64,000 nucleotides of DNA from contig CANGTU010000004.1 of NCBI GenBank assembly GCA_947456965.1, positions 1 through 64,000 on the forward strand, read 5' to 3'. Numbering within the stretch: position 1 is the first letter of the stretch; every line of letters starts with the position of its first letter. Source of the DNA: Flavobacteriales bacterium (GTDB taxonomy: Bacteria > Bacteroidota > Bacteroidia > Flavobacteriales_D > Sanyastnellaceae). Below are positions 27,397 through 35,852 of this stretch, one piece after another. Made by a program: the position numbers and the translations under genes. The notes under the pieces were generated by a model. That model was not told where the DNA came from and searched no databases. It saw only the letters and a program-made list of their open reading frames with translations.

Positions 27397-29808
27397 TTAG
27401 GGAATAATGCAGCGAACGGTCTGGCGGCCTTGTGAAAGGAAATATACCCCGGCGCTCCACGCCTGGGTGGGCAACTCGAGCAATCCGCGGGTAAAGTACT
27501 CACCCATGCGTTTTCCGGCCGCATCGTGCACCATCACCATGCCTTCTGCTGAACGCACCGTGATGCGCTCGGATCCCACTGCAGCAGAAAGGGCTGTTCC
27601 TTCCGCACCATTCACTGCCACACCTATAGTACCCGTGCGAATAGCCCAGGTGTAGTGTCCGGGACGTATCCCCTGGATCAATATGCGTCCAACCCAGTTG
27701 GTTTCACTACCCTGATCGTTGACTTCGAAGGTGGGCCATTCTGACCAGGCTGTCTGGGCATCCGGACGGTACAGAATGATCAGGTTGTTTTCTGTCACAC
27801 CGTAAGCCTCAGCCTCCGAAAAGAAGAGGGGATCATAATAGTTGTTCTGGTTGGGATCTCCCCAGTACCGGATAGTGGCATTCACTATTGCATCGCTGGG
27901 CATATCGCTTTGGATATTCCACCACCTGTCAGTGGATACGAAGTAGTCAGTAAAAGGAATCAGGGCCGGTTCTTGTGCCGCAGCCCAGTGGTTTTCGGCT
28001 CGGAGCCAGAAGGATGTTGCGCTGCCGAGTGTCTCCACGCTGAAGTCGGTTTCGGCGTATGGCAGGTTTTGATTACCAGTGTTGTCAATGATCTGCTCAT
28101 CAGCTAGCACCGCGTAGTTGATCCGCTGGCTGCGGTTGAGGATGATGTGTTCAGGCTCAACGGTGGTTGTGAGCGTGGTGTCCGTGTATGCTCCCTGAAT
28201 CAGCACAGTGTGCGTTTCGGTCTGGTAGGCCGCGTCCATGATGGTCACCTCCACAGGCATAGCAGTATAGTACTCAGGTGCGTGATGGAGGTACTGACGA
28301 AGGGTGAGATCCACGCTCCAGCCAGTGCCGGATGTGGCGGAACTCTCCGCCTCCAGACGCACTTCAGGGAATCCCGGACTGAATACCCAGTTGGAGAAGA
28401 AGGCGGTGAGATCTGCGGTGGTAAAGGACTGGAAATGGTCCCTGAGGTCAATGCTCGAAGCATCGCTGAACTGAAAGGCCTCAAGGTAGCTCTGGCAGGC
28501 TTCGAAAAAGGCATCATCACCCATCACGCCGCGCAGGTTGTGCACAATATCAGCTCCTTTGCTGTATACGGTTCCACTGTACGTCAGCTCATGCGGGACG
28601 CCGCTTACAGGAAAATAACCGCCATCATCATTGGGCACATCAGTTAGCACATCCTTGTGGTTGGAGGCAACGTAGTCAGCATAGGCTTCAACTCCATAAA
28701 TAATTTCCTCAAACAGGGCTTCGCAGTATGAGGCCCATCCTTCGTTGAGCCACATATCCTCTGCCGTGCGGCAAGTCACCAGATCGCCCCACCAGTGATG
28801 GCTCAGCTCATGGGCGATAAGTGTTTCAAAGGTGAGGTTTCCATTGATGGCGAATGAAGGATAAGCAATGTTGGTGGCATGCTCCATCGCTCCCGCATTG
28901 AAGGGAACGCTGACAAATCCCACACGCGGCCAGCGGTAGGGACCATAGTGCTCTTCGAAGCCCGAAAGGCAGCCGATCAGGTTCAGAAAACTGTTCTTCA
29001 TCGCCGTTGTGTCCTGCGGGCGCGCCGTAAGCCACACAGGAATGGTTTCTCCCAGAGCAGTTGTATAGCTGTCATCCACATGGGTATAGTTGGCTACGGC
29101 AACGGATGCGAGATAGGAGGGAATGGGGTGATCGGCCAGAAGCCAGCGGGTGTACAGAGAGTCGGTGCCTACGGTGTCCACGCTGAGCCGGACTCCTCCG
29201 CAGTAAGCCGTGCGGCCATTCGCCGTAAGAACCCGCAGCTCATATTCACTTCGCTCCACGAAATTGTCGAAGCACGGAAACCACACTCTGCCGAAATTAT
29301 GTGGATCGGCATCAAAGCCTACCCCAATGTTGTATGCAAAGCCTGTTGAGGTAGTGTAGAATCCTCCCCAGCTTGCATCAGGCACTGGATCTCCACCGTA
29401 GTAAACAGTTATGGTATAAGATTCTCCCTCCCCAAGGGCTGAGGGGAGCTGGATGTACAAATCATCACCGGTATGGGTAAACTGGAGCAAACCTTCGGGT
29501 GAGCTGACGCTGTCCACGCTGAGCGCAAGCAGATCGAGGTGAAGCACATCGATATTATCCATCAGACTTGTAAAGTCTACCTGACATGCCCCGAAGATCA
29601 AATTCTGCCCCATCCGGGTCATGTCGAGGTCAATGGTGTAGCGGATGACATCTATGGTGTCGCTGCGCAGATTCTCTGGTGATTCATATTCATTCCGCAG
29701 CCCTGATCTGCAGGAGTGGAAGTGACTGCAGGGTATACGGGGCTTCTGGCAAAGGGACACGGTTGTCCCGAGGGTGATGGTCAGCAAGGATATAATGAGG
29801 TAACGCAT
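27397..29808 (-). CDS. Secreted M1 family zinc aminopeptidase with T9SS type A sorting tail
   Basis: 803 residues with a signal peptide (MRYLIISLLTITLGTTVSLC). The gluzincin core has the exopeptidase motif as GAMEH (306-310, usually GAMEN), the zinc site HELSH (333-337) and the third ligand Glu356 in WLNEGWASY. The C-terminal about 75 residues form a beta-sandwich ending in GVYFLSQGRQTVRCI, a T9SS type A domain. The enzyme should be exported and may be surface-attached. The His in place of Asn in the GAMEN motif is uncommon and may alter N-terminus recognition. The gene diverges from the TPR-like gene at 29977. Confidence 0.9.
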   Translation of the reverse strand: MRYLIISLLTITLGTTVSLCQKPRIPCSHFHSCRSGLRNEYESPENLRSDTIDVIRYTIDLDMTRMGQNLIFGACQVDFTSLMDNIDVLHLDLLALSVDSVSSPEGLLQFTHTGDDLYIQLPSALGEGESYTITVYYGGDPVPDASWGGFYTTSTGFAYNIGVGFDADPHNFGRVWFPCFDNFVERSEYELRVLTANGRTAYCGGVRLSVDTVGTDSLYTRWLLADHPIPSYLASVAVANYTHVDDSYTTALGETIPVWLTARPQDTTAMKNSFLNLIGCLSGFEEHYGPYRWPRVGFVSVPFNAGAMEHATNIAYPSFAINGNLTFETLIAHELSHHWWGDLVTCRTAEDMWLNEGWASYCEALFEEIIYGVEAYADYVASNHKDVLTDVPNDDGGYFPVSGVPHELTYSGTVYSKGADIVHNLRGVMGDDAFFEACQSYLEAFQFSDASSIDLRDHFQSFTTADLTAFFSNWVFSPGFPEVRLEAESSATSGTGWSVDLTLRQYLHHAPEYYTAMPVEVTIMDAAYQTETHTVLIQGAYTDTTLTTTVEPEHIILNRSQRINYAVLADEQIIDNTGNQNLPYAETDFSVETLGSATSFWLRAENHWAAAQEPALIPFTDYFVSTDRWWNIQSDMPSDAIVNATIRYWGDPNQNNYYDPLFFSEAEAYGVTENNLIILYRPDAQTAWSEWPTFEVNDQGSETNWVGRILIQGIRPGHYTWAIRTGTIGVAVNGAEGTALSAAVGSERITVRSAEGMVMVHDAAGKRMGEYFTRGLLELPTQAWSAGVYFLSQGRQTVRCIIP

Positions 29809-29976
29809 GGATCAGCGGAATATCGGTCCCGAAAGTTAACGGAAAGCAGGAATGTCTGGCCGGTAGGGTTATGATCTTCCGGTTTGTACAAAGAGGATTG
29901 GATTCCTACCTGTGCCGAAGTTACCTCGTGGGCTTCCCGGCACTGGTTTGATCCGTGATACCTTCCCCAGCCTGCC

Positions 29977-31482
29977 ATGAAACCGAGTAACGAGCTGTTC
30001 GACCTGATCAAGTCCCTGTCCAAAAGCGAAAAACGCTTTTTTAAGTTGCAGAGCGCGCTGCAGAGCGGTGACAAAAACTACGTGCGCCTCTTCGATACCA
30101 TCGACAGAATGGTAGAATACAACGAGGAGCATGTGAAGCAGGTGTTCAAAGGGGAGAAGTTCATCAGGCACCTGCCGAGCGAGAAGAACCATCTCTACAA
30201 ACTTATCCTCAAGGCACTCAGAAGCTACTACGGCGATACGAGTATCTCCAGCATCCTGAAGCAGGAGATCAAGAACATCGAGATTCTCTATAACAGGGCA
30301 CTTTTCGACGAATGCAACAAGTTCCTGATTCGGGCTAAGAAGCTGGCCGTGCAATATGAGAAGTTCTACTACCTCTTTGAACTGATCAACTGGGAGAAGA
30401 CTTTGCTCGAAGAGGCCTTCGAGGACGGGCAGTTTACGAAAGACCTCGATCTGCTCATCCGGGAGGAGCAGGAAGTGATTGATAAGCTGCGGAACCTGGC
30501 GGCTTATCATGTGCTCTACTCAAAAATAAACTACGTATTCCGCAGCGGTGGCTATGCCCGCACGGAAGAGAACAGAGCAATCGTGGAAGAAATAGTGAAT
30601 CACCCGCTGATTAAGGGAAAGAACACCGCACTTTCACGCCGAGCTGCGAGCATCTGCTACTACACACAGGCCTTTTGCAATATGGCCAATGGTGACTTTG
30701 CCACGGCTATCACGAAGTTCAGTCGCGTCCGGGATATCCTCGATGAGCATCAGCACCTTAGGGTGGACCTTGCCAAGCGGTACATCCGCACATTGGCCAA
30801 TCTGATCCAGTGCCAGATTACCCTCGGTCAACACGATCAGGCACGGGAGAATATCTTCCGGATGCGGGCTATGGACGGTCAGGATGGTTTCAACCACACC
30901 GATGTGCAGGTGAGTATTTTCAGACATGCCGGACTGGCGGAGCTCGAGATATCCCGCCTTACCGGGGATTATGTGAAAGGCATCCACGATGCAGAGGAGC
31001 TGATGAAGCTGCTTTCAGAGTATGAAGGGCGGCTGCACAAGGAAGCCGGCCTGCATTTCTACTACCAGTTTGCCTGTGTATATTTCGGAGCGGGACAGTA
31101 TAACAAGGCCTTATACTGGATCAACAAGGTGTTGAATGACAATGAAAACACCCTGCGCCAGGATCTGTACAGCTACGCTCGCCTCTTCAACCTGGCCATT
31201 CACTACGAGCTGGGTAATTTTGACTTGCTGGAGTACACCATCAAGTCCACGCTCCGATACCTCCAGAAGAGAGAGCGCGACTTCCCGCTCGAAAAGACGA
31301 TTATTGACTACTTCAAAAAACTGATCCGCACACCTCAGCAAGATCGGGCCCCGATTTTTCGCTCTTTTCGCAAGGAGATGGAGCACCTGAGCAAGTCACC
31401 CGAGAACGAGGTCGTACTGCGTTACTTCGATCTGGTTAAGTGGATCGACTTCAAACTCGAAAAGGTCTCAGCGGTGAAGTGA
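29977..31482 (+). CDS. Conserved Bacteroidota TPR-like protein of unknown function
   Basis: 501-residue cytosolic protein with no signal peptide, almost wholly alpha-helical. The N-terminus (NELFDLIKSLSKSEKRFFKL) is a signature I associate with a conserved but uncharacterised flavobacterial family. Later segments have TPR-like helix pairs, for example FATAITKFSRVRDILDEHQ and AGQYNKALYWINKVLNDN. No catalytic motif is visible. It is likely a scaffold or protein-interaction protein. It is transcribed alone, convergent with the zinc-ribbon gene. Confidence 0.82.
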   Translation: MKPSNELFDLIKSLSKSEKRFFKLQSALQSGDKNYVRLFDTIDRMVEYNEEHVKQVFKGEKFIRHLPSEKNHLYKLILKALRSYYGDTSISSILKQEIKNIEILYNRALFDECNKFLIRAKKLAVQYEKFYYLFELINWEKTLLEEAFEDGQFTKDLDLLIREEQEVIDKLRNLAAYHVLYSKINYVFRSGGYARTEENRAIVEEIVNHPLIKGKNTALSRRAASICYYTQAFCNMANGDFATAITKFSRVRDILDEHQHLRVDLAKRYIRTLANLIQCQITLGQHDQARENIFRMRAMDGQDGFNHTDVQVSIFRHAGLAELEISRLTGDYVKGIHDAEELMKLLSEYEGRLHKEAGLHFYYQFACVYFGAGQYNKALYWINKVLNDNENTLRQDLYSYARLFNLAIHYELGNFDLLEYTIKSTLRYLQKRERDFPLEKTIIDYFKKLIRTPQQDRAPIFRSFRKEMEHLSKSPENEVVLRYFDLVKWIDFKLEKVSAVK

Positions 31483-31701
31483 TTCCGGTTTTTTCTGTAC
31501 CCCGCAGGAGGGTCATAAGTCAGCTGAAGGGAATGGGGTTCAGCCCTCACGACGCAGGTGGTGTCGTGTATGTGATTCAATAAAAGCGCCCACCAATAGG
31601 AGGGTGCGCACCAGTTTCAGGCGCGGAAGCGTAGTCACCCCCCCCCACCACCAGTTCGGCCACACTTGTGCTGATCATCCAGTGTATCGTGTCCTTACTG
31701 T

Positions 31702-31734
31702 GAAAAAGAAAAAGCCGCCCCGGAAAGGACGGCT
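31702..31734 (-). terminator. Intrinsic terminator of the zinc-ribbon/NIF3 unit
   Basis: On the minus strand AGCCGTCC pairs with GGGCGGCT (one mismatch) around a 6-nt loop, followed by a T-rich tract. It lies 23 bp past the stop codon at 31757. Confidence 0.85.
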
Positions 31735-31756
31735 ATCTCATCAAAAAGAAGTCCGG

Positions 31757-33682
31757 TCATTTATTCAACTCCTGCTGAAGCAGTGCCTCAATCTTCGCCT
31801 GCTCTTCGCGCGCCAGGTCACCATCAACCAGAATTCTTCCGCTGTGCTCATCTACAATAACCTTTTTGCGGGCCGCTACATCCATCTGCTTCTGGGGAGG
31901 AATCTGAATGAATGAACCAGCCGAGGCTTCGCGTTCAATGGGAACCACGGCAAGGCCGTTGGGCGCACCGGTGCGGATGCGCTCATAGGCATCGAGCAGG
32001 CGGGTATCAATCAGCTTCTTGGCCTCATCGCTCTTCTTGCGCAGAATCTCCTCTTCCTTCTTCGTCTCGTTGATGATCTCATTCAACTCATTCTGCTTCA
32101 CCTGAAGGTCATTCTCTCGCTCAGTCAACTTCACTCGGGCAGCCTGCATCAACTCATCCTTGGCTCCTTTCTGAGCCTCCGATTCGCGAATACGTTTCTT
32201 GTTCAACTCAATCTCGAGCTCCTGGAATTCGATTTCCTTGTTCAAGGATTCGAACTCGCGGTTGTTCTTCACGTTGTTGAGCTGCTCTTTGTATTTCTTA
32301 ATGAGCGTTTCAGATTCTTTGATGGCCTGCTTCCGACCATTAATCTCAGCATCTACACCGGCCATTTCTTCCTCCAGACGTGTCATGCGGCTCTGTAGTC
32401 CGGCTACTTCATCACCAAGGTCTTCCACCTCAAGCGGCAGCTCACCGCGCATGGCCCGGATCTTATCGATCCGTGAGTCAATCAACTGGATGTCGTAAAG
32501 GGCGCGCAACTTGTCTTCAACGGTTACACCCTTCTTCGATTCGTCGCCTTCCATAAAGGCGAAACGGGGGGAAGTTTTCATATCTTCTGTGGTCTCCTTA
32601 GAGGTTCTGTCTTTTTCGATTGGACGATCAATAACGGCAATCGGTGCAAACTTAATTCCTGGCTTGCCGTCCGGTCCGGGTGGAACATAAATCGGATTAG
32701 CTACCGGCTTGGGCTCCTGTTTCACTTGAACGGGCGGAGACGTGGGCCTGCGCGGCAACTCGGGCTTTACTTCCGGAAGGGTGTATGCCGGTACGTATAA
32801 TTCCTCCTTCTTGCCTGATTTGCCAACAGCAGGCTTGGCAGCAGGCTTGGCCTCAGGGGCTGATTTTCCCGGTGAAGGCGCAACAGCTTTCGGCACGCTC
32901 TTCTCCGCAGGCTTGACTGCAGGCTGAGCCACCGGAGGGGTTGGCACCGACGCTGCTTTCTTATCGGAAGCGGGTTTTACTGGCTTCACCGCTGCCGGCT
33001 TCACCGCTGCCGGCTTGGCGATTACCGTTTTCTTCGGTTGTGATTTCTGATCAATAGCTTTCGGTGCAGCTGGCTTTGGTGCCGCTTTCTTCGCAATAAC
33101 CTTTTTCGGCGCAGGCTGGGGAGCCGGCTTCTTGGACACAGCCTTTTTCGGTGCCGGCTTCTGAGGTGCTGCCTTTTTCGGTGTGACCTTCTTCAGTGCT
33201 CCTTTCTTCGGTACGACTTTCACTGCCGTTCCTTTTTTCACCACCGGTTTTTTCGGCGCGACTTGCTTAGGAGCCGGTTTCTTCAGAATGACCTTCTTGG
33301 GCGCTGTGTTCTTGGACGCAGGCTTCTTGGGGGCTACCTGCCCCGGCGCCGGTTTCTTGGATACCGGTTTCTTGGATACCGCTTTTTGTATGGATTTCCT
33401 GGCTGCCGGTGTCTTAACGGCGGCCTTTGGCGCTGACTTCGCAGCCGGCGTGGCTTTCTTCTTTGTCGTTGGCTTCACGGGTTTCTTAGGTGCGGCCTTA
33501 CCGGCAGCTGCTCTTGCCGACGAGGCCTTTCCTTTTGCGGGCTTCGATTTGGGAACAGGCTTGCTTGCTTTCACCGCTTTGGCTTTTTTGACCACTTTCA
33601 CAGCCTTCCCTGTCTTCGCGGCGCTTTTCACCACCTTGCCCTTCGGTGCGGGCTTAGCGGCTTTATTGCTTTTTTTCGCCAT
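31757..33682 (-). CDS. C4-type zinc-ribbon family protein lacking its cysteines, with histone H1-like N-terminal extension
   Basis: 641 residues. Residues 1 to about 300 are a Lys/Ala/Pro-rich low-complexity tail with many KKPAPK and KKVAPKK-type repeats, like histone H1/HctB or AlgP tails, suggesting nucleic-acid binding. After a spacer comes a long coiled coil (about 385-570) and the conserved C-terminal region (572-641) of the family found next to NIF3. In typical members two CxxC pairs bind zinc. Here the sites read ASAGSF and DEHSGRILVD, so all four cysteines are replaced. The flanking IPPQ and GRILVD residues are kept, so the fold is probably retained. The gene starts 3 bp after NIF3 ends. 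Confidence 0.88.
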   Translation of the reverse strand: MAKKSNKAAKPAPKGKVVKSAAKTGKAVKVVKKAKAVKASKPVPKSKPAKGKASSARAAAGKAAPKKPVKPTTKKKATPAAKSAPKAAVKTPAARKSIQKAVSKKPVSKKPAPGQVAPKKPASKNTAPKKVILKKPAPKQVAPKKPVVKKGTAVKVVPKKGALKKVTPKKAAPQKPAPKKAVSKKPAPQPAPKKVIAKKAAPKPAAPKAIDQKSQPKKTVIAKPAAVKPAAVKPVKPASDKKAASVPTPPVAQPAVKPAEKSVPKAVAPSPGKSAPEAKPAAKPAVGKSGKKEELYVPAYTLPEVKPELPRRPTSPPVQVKQEPKPVANPIYVPPGPDGKPGIKFAPIAVIDRPIEKDRTSKETTEDMKTSPRFAFMEGDESKKGVTVEDKLRALYDIQLIDSRIDKIRAMRGELPLEVEDLGDEVAGLQSRMTRLEEEMAGVDAEINGRKQAIKESETLIKKYKEQLNNVKNNREFESLNKEIEFQELEIELNKKRIRESEAQKGAKDELMQAARVKLTERENDLQVKQNELNEIINETKKEEEILRKKSDEAKKLIDTRLLDAYERIRTGAPNGLAVVPIEREASAGSFIQIPPQKQMDVAARKKVIVDEHSGRILVDGDLAREEQAKIEALLQQELNK

Positions 33683-33685
33683 GAT

Positions 33686-34780
33686 TCAGAGATAGTTGAC
33701 GGGATTGGTAACCACCCCGGTTTTATGGGTCGCGAATGTACGGAATTTTTCGCTCAACCATCCGGCCAGCAGGTCAATCGTATAGCGCTCGCTTTCATAA
33801 TGCCCGATATCCGCCACAATGATCCTTCCGTCGGCATCAAAGAACTGATGGTACCTGAAGTCAGCGCTCACCAACACATCCGCGCCCTGACTTATGGCCT
33901 TGCCCAATAAAAAGCTCCCGCTCCCCCCGCACACCGCAATGCGCCTGACTTCCTCACGACAAAGCCGGGTATGCCGAACCACCTGAGCGCCCATGCACTG
34001 CTTGAGATGATGCAAAAAGGCCTCGGCCCGCATCGGCACAGGAAGCTCCCCGATCATGCCGGCTCCCACCTCCTGATGGACGTTCTCCAGCGGATAGATG
34101 TCGTAAGCCATCTCGTCGTAGGAATGAGACGCCCGGGCTGAAGCAAGCACTTCAGCGACCTTCCAGCGGGGCACCAGCACCTCAAGCCGGTATTCATCCG
34201 GCTCCGCGCGCTCTCCTCGCGCGCCGATCACGGGATGGGCTTCCTCCGATGCCCGGAAACTTCCCTTGCCGGGATGCATGAAACTGCACTCATCGTAAGC
34301 GCCGATCTGCCCGCCGCCAGCGAGAAAGATGGCCTCCCGCACGGGCTGAATGACATCACGGGGGCCGTAGACCACAAACTTGCACAACTGTCCGGTGCGG
34401 GGCTCCAGAATGCGGATACCCCCCAGACCTATCTGCTCGGCTATCCTGCGATTGACGCCGGTATGTACATGGTCCAGATTGGTGTGTATGGCGTACAGGG
34501 CAATGCCCTCACGAATGGCGCGGAGCACCGTGCGCTCCACGTAGTTCTTTCCCGTAATTCGCTTCAGTCCGCCAAACACAATGGGGTGGTGAGCCACCAC
34601 CACATTGCAGCCCAGTCGAACCGCCTCTTCCACAATTTCTTCCGTGCTGTCCAGACAAACGAGAATGCCCTGAACATCCATCTCCGGACTGCCCGTGAGA
34701 AGCCCGCTGTTGTCATAATCCTCCTGAAGCGAAGGCGGCGCCTTCGACTCCAAAAAGGCAATCACTTCATTGAGTTGCAT
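33686..34780 (-). CDS. NIF3-like dinuclear metal-centre protein (DUF34)
   Basis: 364 residues from the ATG at 34780 (MQLNEVIAFLE). The frame is open to 34870, but that would run through the divergent lpxK start. Metal-binding motifs typical of the family are present: AHHPIVFGG, HTNLDHVHTGVN and, near the C-terminus, ADIGHYESERYTIDLL. The central insert of about 100 residues (PII-like, seen in many bacterial members) is included. The family is conserved across life and has been linked to metal-dependent hydrolase activity, but its role is unsettled. Co-occurrence with the zinc-ribbon gene is typical in Bacteroidota. Confidence 0.93.
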   Translation of the reverse strand: MQLNEVIAFLESKAPPSLQEDYDNSGLLTGSPEMDVQGILVCLDSTEEIVEEAVRLGCNVVVAHHPIVFGGLKRITGKNYVERTVLRAIREGIALYAIHTNLDHVHTGVNRRIAEQIGLGGIRILEPRTGQLCKFVVYGPRDVIQPVREAIFLAGGGQIGAYDECSFMHPGKGSFRASEEAHPVIGARGERAEPDEYRLEVLVPRWKVAEVLASARASHSYDEMAYDIYPLENVHQEVGAGMIGELPVPMRAEAFLHHLKQCMGAQVVRHTRLCREEVRRIAVCGGSGSFLLGKAISQGADVLVSADFRYHQFFDADGRIIVADIGHYESERYTIDLLAGWLSEKFRTFATHKTGVVTNPVNYL

Positions 34781-34814
34781 CTTTCCGACCTTTGGAACCC
34801 CGCAAATTACAGGA

Positions 34815-35849
34815 ATGCGCGCCCTCCGACTGCTGCTGATCCCTTTTTCCTTGTTATACGCGGCGGTCATCCGCCTGCGACACTGCCTCTATGACCGGGG
34901 ATGCCTGAGTTCTTCCCGGGGCGCACTGCCCGCCATCGTGGTGGGCAACCTGTCCACCGGAGGAACCGGCAAAACACCATTCACCATGTTCCTGACCAAG
35001 CGGCTGCTGGCACTCGGTATTCGACCAGCTATCCTCAGCCGGGGCTACCGCCGATTGACTTCCGGCTTCATCCTGGCATCGACCGGAAATGGGGCACAGA
35101 TGCTCGGGGATGAGCCTGCCCTGATGAAACGCATGCTCCCGGATGTTCCTCTCGCAGTCTGCGAAGACCGGCTCGAAGGAATACGCCGCCTCGCCTCATG
35201 CAATCCCCCGGCCGATGTGGTTGTGCTGGATGACGCATTCCAGCACCGACGGCTGCGCGCTCAACTCTATATCGTACTCATGCCGTGGGACCAGCCGTGG
35301 TGGTATGACCTGCCCCTGCCAGCTGGCAACCTGAGGGATATTCGCCGCTCGGCCCGCCGGGCCCAGGCTATCGTGGTCACCCGATGCCCCGCCGAAATAA
35401 GGGAGGAGGACAAATCAGCCTTCCGGTCGCGTATCAACCCGCAGCCCGGACAATCCGTATTTTTCGCATCCGTGCGCTATGGAACGCCCACCGACCTGGA
35501 GGGCAAACCGGTAGAGCTGAGCCCGGATACGCCCATCCTGGGTTTTTGCGGAATCGCTGCACCGGAGCCGTTCCGGGATTTCCTGGCCTCAGCGTTTGCT
35601 CTTAAAAAATTCAAATCCTACCCGGATCACCATGGTTTCACGGCCTCTGATCTCCAAAGTCTGGGGACCGAATTGGCTACCTTTGCCACCCCGACGGCTC
35701 GCCTGGTAACCACCGCCAAGGACGCGGAGCGCCTGCTGCTCCTCAAGGGCCCTTGGCGAGAACGAATCTGCATCATTCCCATTGAGACCTACCTGGCAGA
35801 TGGGGAAGATGACTTCAATCGCCTGATCAGCCAGGCCGCGGGACATTGA
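34815..35849 (+). CDS. lpxK: Tetraacyldisaccharide 4'-kinase
   Basis: Inner-membrane lipid A kinase that phosphorylates the 4' position of the tetraacyldisaccharide, 344 residues from the ATG at 34815. That start has AGGA directly upstream and gives the usual N-terminal amphipathic/TM helix (LLIPFSLLYAAVIRLR). The Walker A motif lies in NLSTGGTGKTPFT, followed by SRGYRR, GDEPALM, and the DDAFQHRRL motif characteristic of LpxK. It diverges from NIF3 with 34 bp between start codons, and gatB starts 3 bp after its stop. Confidence 0.95.
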   Translation: MRALRLLLIPFSLLYAAVIRLRHCLYDRGCLSSSRGALPAIVVGNLSTGGTGKTPFTMFLTKRLLALGIRPAILSRGYRRLTSGFILASTGNGAQMLGDEPALMKRMLPDVPLAVCEDRLEGIRRLASCNPPADVVVLDDAFQHRRLRAQLYIVLMPWDQPWWYDLPLPAGNLRDIRRSARRAQAIVVTRCPAEIREEDKSAFRSRINPQPGQSVFFASVRYGTPTDLEGKPVELSPDTPILGFCGIAAPEPFRDFLASAFALKKFKSYPDHHGFTASDLQSLGTELATFATPTARLVTTAKDAERLLLLKGPWRERICIIPIETYLADGEDDFNRLISQAAGH

Positions 35850-35852
35850 ATC

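Noticed and set aside
29869-30510. 213-residue minus-strand ORF
   Set aside because: Antisense to the conserved TPR-like gene. Its composition reflects the opposite coding strand.
33183-33695. 170-residue plus-strand ORF rich in Phe, Gly and Ala
   Set aside because: It is the antisense reading of the Lys/Ala/Pro-rich tail, which is stop-poor on both strands.
34781-34870. N-terminal extension of NIF3 by 30 residues
   Set aside because: The extension has no family similarity and covers the lpxK start. The ATG at 34780 begins the conserved sequence.
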